This document shows, one piece after another, positions 47,201-59,200 of a stretch of 64,000 nucleotides of DNA (position 1 is the stretch's first letter; every line of letters begins with the position of its first letter). Source of the DNA: Apoderus coryli (lineage: Eukaryota; Arthropoda; Insecta; Coleoptera; Attelabidae); NCBI GenBank assembly GCA_911728435.2, contig OU452200.1, positions 34,053,715 to 34,117,714 of the forward strand. The letters are read 5' to 3'. The notes below the pieces were generated by a model. It ran no database searches and was not told the DNA's origin. It saw only the letters and a list, made by a program, of their open reading frames with translations. Made by a program: the position numbers and the translations under genes.

Positions 47201-50200
47201 TGTTTGTCAAAGAGATTGTTGCTGACTTTGACGGGCTCATTTTTAGTCCTTGATCCATAGTCTAGTTTGTTGCTATATCAAGGGCATGCGTTCCCTTACT
47301 ATATTGATACCCCCAAAAGCCCATACTGTCCAAAGATATTAGCAGCTTTTCTATAACTTTAATCTCGAAGATTAACGCGCTCGCTCCTCTCACGTGTTAA
47401 ATTATCTCGATTGTGAATTGCCCTTATTAATACACTTGTTCGTTAATTCTTATGTACCCCGACTATGACCCACCCCTGGTCAATTTTTAAAAACTTTTGG
47501 ATCCATATTATCCAGCATAAAATGGTTAGTTAGTGTACAAAATTTCAATGTTTATTTGGCCTTTTTTCATATTTTCAAAAGTTCTATATTATGTTAAATA
47601 TTAGGAGATGCCATTCGGAACACCCTGTGTAATATATTGTTTGAAAAATATTTGCCTTGAGAAAAAACTTTTCAAAATTTTGTTTGTTTAATTCAAGGGC
47701 AAAAAAACTGAGAAATTGCTTGGTTCCCCTTCTATGGCTGTATTCATCTTCGATTCCATAGCACTTCTTATTCACAAGAAACTAAAAGTATAACGTATTT
47801 TTTGGAAAGGAACGGTAGAACCCGAAGTTTCCAACCGGCAGCCGCGCTAATCCAGTAAACCACCTGCCCCGGCAATTTCAACATACTCTTCTCTCGTTTT
47901 TAGGTTAGTCTTATCAAAGACATACTAATGTCATGCGTTGAAGTTTTTAAAACAGTTTTCGCTGTTGGTAGGAGCTACATAAATTTAGCTAGTGAAGGCC
48001 TAAGAACTTTAGAATATTGGCAAGACAACATTGAAAGTGAATATTATGAAGAATTTATTATTCAAGTTATTCCATGTCTAGATTCTTACCTGAGAAGCAA
48101 ATCGTTGGGTAAAGTATATTATGGTAAATTTATCTTTGTTTCTTCTTTAATATTATTGTTTCCAGGTACATTAATGCAAACTGTTGAATTAGAAAAACGT
48201 CGAAAAACTGCACAAGCGTTGAAAAGAAGGAAAGTTCTAGTTGAGTTAGAGCCAGAATTAATACAATTCCAAAAGCGCGTTTTACATTTTATCGGCAATC
48301 AGAACAACACTGTATGTCAAGCATTTGTTTTTCCTGAAGAAAACATTGAGGAATCGTTAATATGCGATAATTTGTATCTCAAAATATCGCTACCATTCGA
48401 AGATGTTATTTTAGATGTATTTTTGGAACCATTTATTGCCAGAATAGTTGATTTGTCGCTATATTGCAGCGATAGAAAGACAAGAATAATGTCGTGCGAA
48501 CTGCTTCAAGCAATTGTTGTGGTCTTATTAGGAACAAGTATGTTTTATGTGGAAGTTTAGGTAGAATTACACAAATCTTTGATTATTTTTTTTGAAAGGT
48601 AAAAGATTGAATCCTACGGGTTTGTGTGAATTAGAAGAAGTACTTAAATATGTGGCAGGTCCACTTCAGCTGCTTGCTTGTGATGTAGATCCAGTTGTAG
48701 AACAAATTTTTGGACCACTCTTTTTAGAACTTATCCATTGGTATACTTCACCAACGCAATTTAGAGGATCACATGCTGCTATCATTATTGATACTCTTAT
48801 GGTAAGTGTTAATTTTCATCAGATTCCTTTTGAAATAATAACAAAAATACGCATGATAAATAAATTCATTTTTTTACCTTCCCACCGCCGATCACTATAC
48901 TCAGGAGTAGATAAGCTCGGGTTCATTACAATATGGAAACTACAATAAGAACTAAATTTAATCCACTGCGCGTCGTTAGGTCAACTATAGTCGCGTGCGG
49001 AAAAGTACTACTTTCCGCACTTGTTAGGTAAATAACTATTAAAACAACTTTAGATATTTAAATGAAATTTGGCACGTTTTTATATAGATAATTTAGATAC
49101 ATCTTTTTACGCAAAAATTATTATTTTACTACCACCAGTGGCGTGCATATGGGCACGTCTTCGCACAATTTTAATGAAATATATGGTACGCCACTGTTTT
49201 CAGGAAGCAAAAATTATTTTTCGTTTGACTGATCTCTGAAAAAATTAAAACGAAAATAAGAACTTTAATTAGTGGCTTTCAACAACAACGACGATAATTG
49301 TTAATGAGCCATTCCCTTACAGCATCACCAGGGTGCAAATTGTGAACAGGGTGTAGGTGATATGCATGTTTGTGGTCATCGTGTAATATTTTAGATTTAG
49401 GTTCTGAGCTGCCTTCCGACAGCCCAGCCTCAGATTGTTATCAAAAGTACGAAGTATACGATTATGCTGAACATATTATGTCGACGGTTTCTGTTCCGTT
49501 CGTTATTAACACGCAGGCCAAAGTTACGAAAATTCTGATGTGTTCTGATGAAAACGCGAGCATCTGGAACTCACCTATTTGGATAGCGTCTACGATATTC
49601 ACGAACTGTCGCTTCTGCAGTTTCATCACAAAATCCGTAGGAAAAATTAATATCTGCATATTCGTTGTTAGAAAAAAGCAGTTTTCATACACAGACTAAT
49701 AACAATGTTAACAATAACTCGAAATTAAATTACCTGACACACTTCAAGTAACTGTCATTATCAAATGACAGTAGTAGGTTTTTTTTTCATGGCCTACTAC
49801 TACAGATGGAAATAAATTTGTTTGATTTCCAGTTGCTTAAAGAATTTTAATTTTTTACTAACGATGTCTCCAACGAAAAAAAGGCAGGAGTCTCTTGTAA
49901 ATTGAGCAAGGATTCCAGAAATAATTTTTACTTAATAAAACAGTGGCATATCATTTTTTTTTTCATTAAAATTGCTCGCAGATGTTTCCGTACGCACTCC
50001 ACTGGTGGAATCAAATCAAATCAAATAAATTAAAGAAGTAATCCATTAGATGCAGTGGAGTGTAATATAATTACAATAAAACAAAAATCATCGTCTCCAC
50101 TATTTAATTCATAAATTATGTCAAAGGGACATGTTTCGGAGACTCAGCTCCATCATCAGCCTAAAAGGCAACAATACAATATTAAAAAGGGTTCTTACAT

Positions 50201-53200
50201 AAATAACGAAAAACACAAGTTAACAAACCTTGGTGGTATAAAATGCTCACTTAGTGAAGGCAGAGCTCATAACAGACTAAATTAAAGTATACAATTATTT
50301 TTGTTTAAAATATTAAATTTAAAATAACAGAAACACATACAGGTATATATAAATAAAAAGATGTAAAAAAGTGTTGGTCCCGATAAAGTAAAATGGACAG
50401 ACAAAAAGTAATGGGACAGTACAAGCGCTATTAAAAGTCTAAAAAGTATTGAAAATGTATACAAACAAATAAGCAAAAACGCTTAAACAAAACATAGAAG
50501 GAATATAACAATGACAAGATCAAACTCCAAGCCATGGGTGTAAACATATATAAAAGAGTCTAATAGGTACACAAACCCTCAGGAGTGTTTTAAATGTAGA
50601 AGAGCCTCGAAAAAAGTGTAAGGTTCGAATTTCAACTGATCGTTCAAACATATAATGTTGTTATTTCCTACAGCCTTGAAAATTTCTAACATTTCCAGAA
50701 GATTTAATTTAATGCCCTTGTTGCAAACATGGATCACCTTCAGACCTAAATCGACATCGAAACGATGGTTGTGGTTAAGAACATGATTCGCAAAGGAAGA
50801 GGTGGTATCATATTCATCAATTAAGTTAGGATTGTTATTTCTATAACGAGTGATTATATTAGTGTGCTCCTTTACACGTACACTAATCTTACGTCCTGAT
50901 TGGCCTATGTACTTGGCTGCACATGCTGGCTGTGAGCATGACAAGCAATATACTCCAGACTTGCTTGTCAATGGAATGACATCTTTAGAATTCACCAAAA
51001 AAGTTCCCAAGCTATTTATTGTTTTAAAGGAGATATTTATTTCGTATTTAGATTGGAAATAGGTCTGGATTTTATAGGAAAGGTTATCAATGAACGGAAT
51101 GGAAAAACACTTTTTGGTTTTGTTAAAATTTCCAGATAGATTAATTAAATTTTTATTGATGAATTTATTCATATGTTTAAAAAACATTTTGTTGATGGAA
51201 GAAGAGGGAAAACCATTATTGGCAGCTACCATCCTTATGTATGATAGTTCATGGTTAAAATCTGAAGGTGTGAGAGGAATATTGAAAAGACGATGAAAGA
51301 AGGAATTAAAGGCAGCAAATTTATGTGAATGTGGGTGGTAGGAATCGTAGGGGATTATGGAATCAGTGCTGGTAGGTTTGTGGTATATGGCGAAGGATAG
51401 ACAATTATAGTTTGTCCTTGATATAGTCAGGTCTAGGAAATTGAGGCATCTATTGTTTTCAACTTCCATTGTGAATTCAATGGATGGATGAATAGAATTG
51501 AGAAACGTTAGAAAATCATCCAACTCTGACATTTCGCCAGTAAAAATAGCAAAAATATCATCCACATACCTGCTGTAGTAAAGTATTTTATTGTAAAGAG
51601 GGTGTGATTTAATACTTTTCTCGATGTTAAACATAAATATCTCCGACAACAAAGGTGACAGATTGGAACCCATTGCCAATCCCGATTTCTGAACAAAGAA
51701 CCTCTCGTTAAATTGGAAGAAATTTTGTTTAAGAACGATGTCAGTAAGTAAGCAAATATTCAATATATGAAAAGTAGGTAAGCTGGTGTTCTCAAAAAGT
51801 AATTCTCTAAGGTATTTGAGACAATCTTCAGGAGGTATACTGGGATAAAGATTCTTGACGTCAAACGAGACTAGAATGGAGCTATGTGGGATAACCAAAT
51901 GTTTGGTATGTGAAACCAGGGAGAAGGAGTTTTTTATTGCTAGGGGATTGCGAAAATCAGTGAGTGTCGGGATCACATCATTCAACCACTTAGCCAGTCG
52001 ATGTGAAGGCGAATTTGTATAGCACACCACCGGCCTAATTGGAATATCCGGTTTGTGGATTTTTGGAAGTCCATATAAAAGAGGGGTTGCGGGGTTCATG
52101 ACCGTTAGCCTAGATTTGTTAGATTGTTTGTTTTTTAAACATATGACTAAATTCATCAATAAAAATTTAATTAATCTATCTGGAAATTTTAACAAAACCA
52201 AAAAGTGTTTTTCCATTCCGTTCATTGATAACCTTTCCTATAAAATCCAGACCTATTTCCAATCTAAATACGAAATAAATATCTCCTTTAAAACAATAAA
52301 TAGCTTGGGAACTTTTTTGGTGAATTCTAAAGATGTCATTCCATTGACAAGCAAGTCTGGAGTATATTGCTTGTCATGCTCACAGCCAGCATGTGCAGCC
52401 AAGTACATAGGCCAATCAGGACGTAAGATTAGTGTACGTGTAAAGGAGCACACTAATATAATCACTCGTTATAGAAATAACAATCCTAACTTAATTGATG
52501 AATATGATACCACCTCTTCCTTTGCGAATCATGTTCTTAACCACAACCATCGTTTCGATGTCGATTTAGGTCTGAAGGTGATCCATGTTTGCAACAAGGG
52601 CATTAAATTAAATCTTCTGGAAATGTTAGAAATTTTCAAGGCTGTAGGAAATAACAACATTATATGTTTGAACGATCAGTTGAAATTCGAACCTTACACT
52701 TTTTTCGAGGCTCTTCTACATTTAAAACACTCCTGAGGATTTGTGTACCTATTAGACTCTTTTATATATGTTTACACCCATGGCTTGGAGTTTGATCTTG
52801 TCATTGTTATATTCCTTCTATGTTTTGTTTAAGCGTTTTTGCTTATTTGTTTGTATACATTTTCAATACTTTTTAGACTTTTAATAGCGCTTGTACTGTC
52901 CCATTACTTTTTGTCTGTCCATTTTACTTTATCGGGACCAACACTTTTTTACATCTTTTTATTTATATATACCTGTATGTGTTTCTGTTATTTTAAATTT
53001 AATATTTTAAACAAAAATAATTGTATACTTTAATTTAGTCTGTTATGAGCTCTGCCTTCACTAAGTGAGCATTTTATACCACCAAGGTTTGTTAACTTGT
53101 GTTTTTCGTTATTTATGTAAGAACCCTTTTTAATATTGTATTGTTGCCTTTTAGGCTGATGATGGAGCTGAGTCTCCGAAACATGTCCCTTTGACATAAT

Positions 53201-56200
53201 TTATGAATTAAATAGTGGAGACGATGATTTTTGTTTTATTGTAATCAAATCAAATAATATTTATTACTAATATTAATAATATTTTTTACGTAAAAAGATG
53301 TCTTAAACTATGTCTCCAAACGTACCAAATTTCATTTAAATATCTAAAGTAATTTTAAAAATATTAATAAATTTTGGTTTTTCTTAAAAAGTTTCAAACC
53401 CTGTATATTTGTAACGAAGCATTTCTCGAATATAGCTTATAATACACACTGATATTATTTTGTGGTTCTCTGTTTGCCTCGTTAAGTTTCGCTTTCGAAA
53501 TTGGACCACCCTGTAGATAAAAGATTAGTGAAGCATTGCAAAACGATGATAAATTTTTCCAACGCACTAACAGAATAAAACCATTTCAGGATGGTGTAAC
53601 ACATCCAACAAATTCAAGACTACGCGACTTTTCCGGTAAATGCGTTAATGAATTTGTTAAATGGACAATAAAACAATCAAATGAAGCACGCTTACCAGAA
53701 GATCCAATTAATATTAAAGTATTGATTACAAAGATGCGATTTTTTGCAACACATCCAGATTTAGTCAAAAAATTAGGTGCTGCCCTTCTCTTCAACAACA
53801 TTTACAAAGAGCTGCGTGAACAACGAGCGTTGATTAGTATATTTATATTTGAAATCTTGGATATATTCGTCATAAGTCTATCATTGATTGACTATCCGAA
53901 CTCTGAAGCTGAAACTGCTGTTAAACAAATTTATGCAAGTTTGAGACACATAAAAAGAATTTTAGTAGAAAAACCACAACTATTTCGAGATGTGGATAGT
54001 CAAAGACGTGTTCCAAATACATTGAATCAACCAAATTTGTTTGGAGTGGTACTATGGTTATATTGCTGTACTAGTTCAAAAAGCAGATATTGTAGAGAAA
54101 TATGTGAAGAACTCGTTGTGACTTTAGCTCCATTATGTATTAATAATGAATCACTAAACTTGAGAAACTTTGCTAAGAAATATCTCGCAGAACAATCGAA
54201 AATGCAGTATCAGCCTTTACTTGAATTTCCAGTTGTCAATGAGAATACGAATTGCAGAATTGTGCATGAATGGCTGCAAAATTTACTATGTAAGCTTGAT
54301 AATTACATATTTCTGTTAAAAAACAACATTTTATCTTATAATGAATTTTTACGTAACACATCGTTTTTCAATGGTGTGGAATATTTCCAAACGGAATTAA
54401 AGTTGTTAAAATTCACTGACCTTAATGTGATTTATGAGGGAAATTGGAGGTATGATTTGAAAGATAAAGAGGATTATGAAATACTTAAATCAACAATTGC
54501 ATTGGAGATATTAAAACTAACTTCACTAATACTGAAAGACAGAAACCTAGGTGAAAAGTGTAATGATATGTGGAACGAAGACACTATGAAATTTGTAATT
54601 AGTTGTGTGTTAACACCACATCTATGGGGGACCGAAAACAACGAAGATATTTTAAAAGTATTATTAAATACTATTAAAAATAATGTGTCTCAGGAAGGAG
54701 TAAATGAATTTATTCAATATGCAAATGATTATATTACACAGACTGTTATTATAAATGCAACATATTTATTTACAAATATTCCGTTAAGTCAAAGAAATGC
54801 TGTTAAAGGATTATTGTTGATGCACAAAATTAATTTTCCAGCTTTTTCTATAAATATGTACACCCGAACACTATTAGATGGTTGTATGAATTGTTTAATT
54901 AGCTGTAAAGCTGAAGATAACGTTATATATATCCCCGAATTACCTGAAACATCGATTCACTATTGCAGTTTGATTTTCGACTTGATCTCATACAATTCTG
55001 AAATATTTGAGTATTTCCTGAACTATTTTCATAATGGATGTATTATTCAAAGTCGTCAAAATGCATCTAAAGCTGTACCATTTTCCAGTTATTTGCTTGA
55101 AGTTTTTGAGAATGCATTGATAAAAGCAATTCTGAAAAACTTTGAAGTGTATGTAAGAAAAACTGTGAATATAATGGATGAATTATCAAATATTTCAATT
55201 ATACTAAACGTTAAAGACAGTGAACTACGTAAAAAGTATTTGAAAAATACAATTCAAGTTCTTCTAAATAAATGTAGTTTAACAAATGACTATTTTGAGA
55301 AGAATGTTGAAAGAACTTTGGAGTATCTGGAGTTATTAGTGCCTTTATGCCGGAAATATTCTATAGATTGCAGCCATATTTCCGCGTTGCTAGCAACCAT
55401 TTTGATGAATGAAAACTATGACAATATATGTAGTCGAGTTTTTAAATTATTAGCTGCAATAGCGACGGACAACGACGACCTTAGGTAAGTTATTGTCTAA
55501 TAAAAGGACAATTAGTAAATTTATTATTTATTTGAATAACTGTAGTTTATAGGGATATTCAGCAGATTTCTACTGAACGTTTCGAAGTGAATGCCATCAC
55601 ATATACTGTAATGATGCCAATCACTCGTGCTTTGAGAATAAAAACGACGACCTAATAACCTGATAAACTATCAGTGGCGGCTTGTGGCAGTTTAATGTGG
55701 TGAAGCATAACATAAAATAAAGTCATATACTTAATAGGTAGCTAAAATTAATAGGGATATCCCTACTCCCTATTTCGACAACTGCATAAAATATAGGTTA
55801 TGTTTATAAGTAGGTACCTCACCTAAGTATTGTTTTCTTAAAAACCTTAATCAAAGTGTAATTAGTAGGTATCTAGAATATATTTACCTACTTCATAATA
55901 ATACCTACTAAATAAAACACATTTTGTGAAACTGTCAATCAAATTACTTTTATGCTACCTGTTAGCAAATCATAATACGTCTCATACCAGGTATTATTAA
56001 AAGCTCTGCTTGTATGTATTTGCCTTTATTTATATTTATCAATCATTTATTTAAATCTGGGACAGGTGTGTCTGTATATTTTAACAAGATTTTTCTGTTC
56101 TTAAAAGGAGTGTTGATTAAAAAAACATAACTTAAAATAAGTTAAAATTAAAAAATAAACTAGGTATCATTTTTCATAATAACTGCGCTTACCTGATGTC

Positions 56201-59200
56201 AGCGTAAATATAATTTACGCTGCTGATGTGTACTACTTCCACTTGCTTCTTCCATATTAAAGTATGAGATATTATAATATTTTATTAAAAAAACAATATT
56301 TTACTGTTCCTACCCATTTATTTTTGATAAAAATAGGTAGGTACCTACTCATTAATAACGGTATATCTATATTTTTTAATTTGTTCACTACTTTTTTAGA
56401 TTTTGAAACTTAAATTAAATATGTAGGTAACTAAATAGAAAGACTAATTTGTATTCAAAATATCAAAAGTCAAAACTTTAAGTTTCCCGAAAAGTAAATG
56501 AAAATAATATTAGCATTTAGCATAGCACTAGAAATTTGCGACTGTGTGATAGAGATAGATATAATCGACATATAGGTACAAAACACTCGCCAAGCGTTGT
56601 CATATAGCCTTATTTTACATTAAATCTCTGCTGCATCTATATGAAGCGTGCTTCTTATAGTGTTTTTTTAATGGCAAGATTCGTATGCTATGCTTAGTAC
56701 AATTAAACACTGGCAACTATGTTCATACGAAGAGCGATAGGTGGTTGTATAGTGGGTATATGCCAGATGGCAGTGTTGCCCATTGTTGTTGAATTATAGA
56801 TGAAAATGCTTTGAGGCACGCTTCATCTTCATAAGAACGTGTATGATAAATAAATAGGCTATTGTCATAGGACGCAAGGACTGGCAAGGGTGTCAACTGT
56901 CGCACACAGGCAAGAGAGAGACCGAAATAAATGCTTCACTTGCTTCATAGGACAAGCCGCCACTGTTAACTATATCTATTCAATTTGCTTGTATGCACTT
57001 TCAATAGACGATTGTGGAGTAGTGGTATCGGGTAAATAAAGTAGTTATTTACCCTATCCCTGTATATATGGTGTAACCAAAACACAAGAGAGTATCTAAA
57101 TGCAGAATTTTTCAGAAATGATATATTATGACAAAGATCTTTGATTACAGAATGGATAAATATTTTAATTACGGTTGATAGCGTAATAGTTTAATTTCAA
57201 ATTTATTATTGTATTATTAAGTTAAATTAATTTTCACATAATATTTTAGCGAAAGCTTACAGCGTCTGTCCCAACAGATAGTATCCAAAATTGAAAACAA
57301 ATCTGAAACTAGCATTCTGTTGGAGAAAATGCTGACAATACTTCCTTTAGTACATTCAACGCAAGTGTTGTTTTTCATTGTGGATTTATATGCCAAATTA
57401 AATTCAACAACTACAATATCAACACTTCTCCAAAGTTCTATGAGAAACTTGGATATACCCTTACAAGAAAGATTTCTATCTAGCATCTACGAATATTGCA
57501 CATCTTCAGAGAAAGACAGTAAAGAAAGAAAAAAGATGATAGACTACGTCTTTAAGGATCTGCTTCGACATTGTCAAAATCATGCTTTTGAATCATTTTA
57601 TGTAAATCATATTACGGAAATTGAAAAATGTGCAGAAAACAAAACTGATTTGATATCTGGTATGGTACATTTTGTTTTGATAGAGATGCTTTTTGTTCGT
57701 ATTCCATTGGGTAGTTCAGAACGAACTGATTTAATTATTTTATCGGCATATGGTATTGATAAATTGAAACCAAATTTGTTGAAATTATGCCTGGATGCTT
57801 TTAAATTGAATCAGGAAGGTAAGAAAGCTTAGAAACTGCAAATTTTTGGAGGCATTTACTATAAGCTTTAATGTTATACCTAGTAATTGTAAATTCTAAG
57901 AAATAATTCGGAGTTTTGGAATTTCTTATTTGGTACACAATTAGCTTTTTCGGTTATTATAAGCAGGAATAAAAGTCTTGGGTATTAAGCGAAGAAGAAA
58001 TACATCAACAGTTTAAAAGCAGCAAATAATTCTGATTCAAAACACTTAATATCACGTTTGATATGATGCCAATTAAATTAGTTTTATTTGAAATGGAACA
58101 GTGCAAAAATTTCAAAATGCATTAGCGCTCAGCATATTATCTCAAAACAAAATTTTGTACAACCGGTTTTACCTGGGACAAAATTTAACAAATTTTATTA
58201 AGTGTGAAATCTAATTTAATTTTTCTAAACTTTTAGATCAAATTGATGACGTGCGATTATTTAAATGTTACGCTTACAATGCTCTAGCATCAATTGTCAG
58301 CAATTCCATTAAGAATCAAAAATTTTATGAAAAACTCTTTATACGTGAGCTGGATGGTACAGATATTTTATGGAGCGCCATTGTAAATACGGCAGTACCA
58401 TATACCTTCTCGATGGAACTTGAAACCTATCCCAAGCAGAGGAAAGTTTTAATTAATATTCGAGAAGAACTGAGAACAGCTCGATCAAGTAGCGCCAGAC
58501 AGTCTCTTAAATACATGGAATCACAAACACTTTTTAACAGTTCATTATCGGAAGATATTACTAAATTTGACTTTAGTAATGCCGTATTACGTACCGCTCA
58601 AGAAGAATTAAAATCGGATAATTCAGAATTACTTTGTGAAATTGAACTGGATGGTACGGAAATAAATAATCACGAATGTATGGCGACTATTTCGGGTTTA
58701 ATTAATTATATGTATCAGAGTGGAGTTTACCAACTACCAGATGATAATGATGAAGAAACTGAGTTACCTACTTGGATGGAAGGTAAGACTGTTTCCATAT
58801 ACTTTGCATCGTATTGTTTCTAAAACTGAAGAGTTTATATTTATAATCACTGTTTTGTTGTAAAATTTGTATCCACTAAAGTGGAGTGGAGGAAATATAG
58901 AAGCGATTTATGCACACCAAAAATTAATATAAAAGCGACCGCTTGACTCACAGTAAGGCATGGACACAGTTATTGACCTAAAGCAATTAAACTTGCTCCC
59001 TGTTACCTTCAGGAATGATAGTTCCGTTCATATATTCTTGCAGAACGAGACATTTTGGAACCACCGCGTTGATCGTCACTGCAGCATAGATTATTTTTCA
59101 TCAGATGGAAATGAGTCCCGTGCTACTCATCAGAAGAAGAGTATTCCTTGGCAAGATTGAATGGATTACTTTGGGCTGTTTTTTGAACATCCAGAGGAGC

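Larger units (their letters stand above)
50070..53245. mobile_element. Penelope-like element with near-identical inverted arms (PRKDC intron 9)
   Basis: Left arm 50070-51188 (minus) and right arm 52127-53245 (plus) are reverse complements with positions summing to about 53315. The arms carry the GIY-YIG coding region and the 3' terminal region with the hammerhead-like motif. Between the arms, 51189-52126 carries RT sequence on the minus strand. Direct repeats of CAAATCAAATA lie just outside (about 50017 and 53250). The near identity indicates a recent event. Confidence 0.85.
48802..53589 (+). other. PRKDC intron 9 (4.8 kb) with nested elements
   Basis: GTAAGT...TTTCAG. About 49030-49130 and 53268-53385 are inverted copies of each other (AATGAAATTTGG, ACATCTTTTTACG) and bracket most of the intron. 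Inside are a DUF4817-type relic (minus strand, 49250-49720), a 61-bp fold-back, and the PLE inverted pair. Confidence 0.85.

Noticed and set aside
50850..51062. + strand ORF and its twin at 52253-52465 (minus)
   Set aside because: Antisense shadows of the PLE GIY-YIG coding sequence in the two arms.
52132..52225. First ~31 residues of the PLE ORF as a real protein N terminus
   Set aside because: They are the antisense of the opposite arm coding region, created by the inverted junction.
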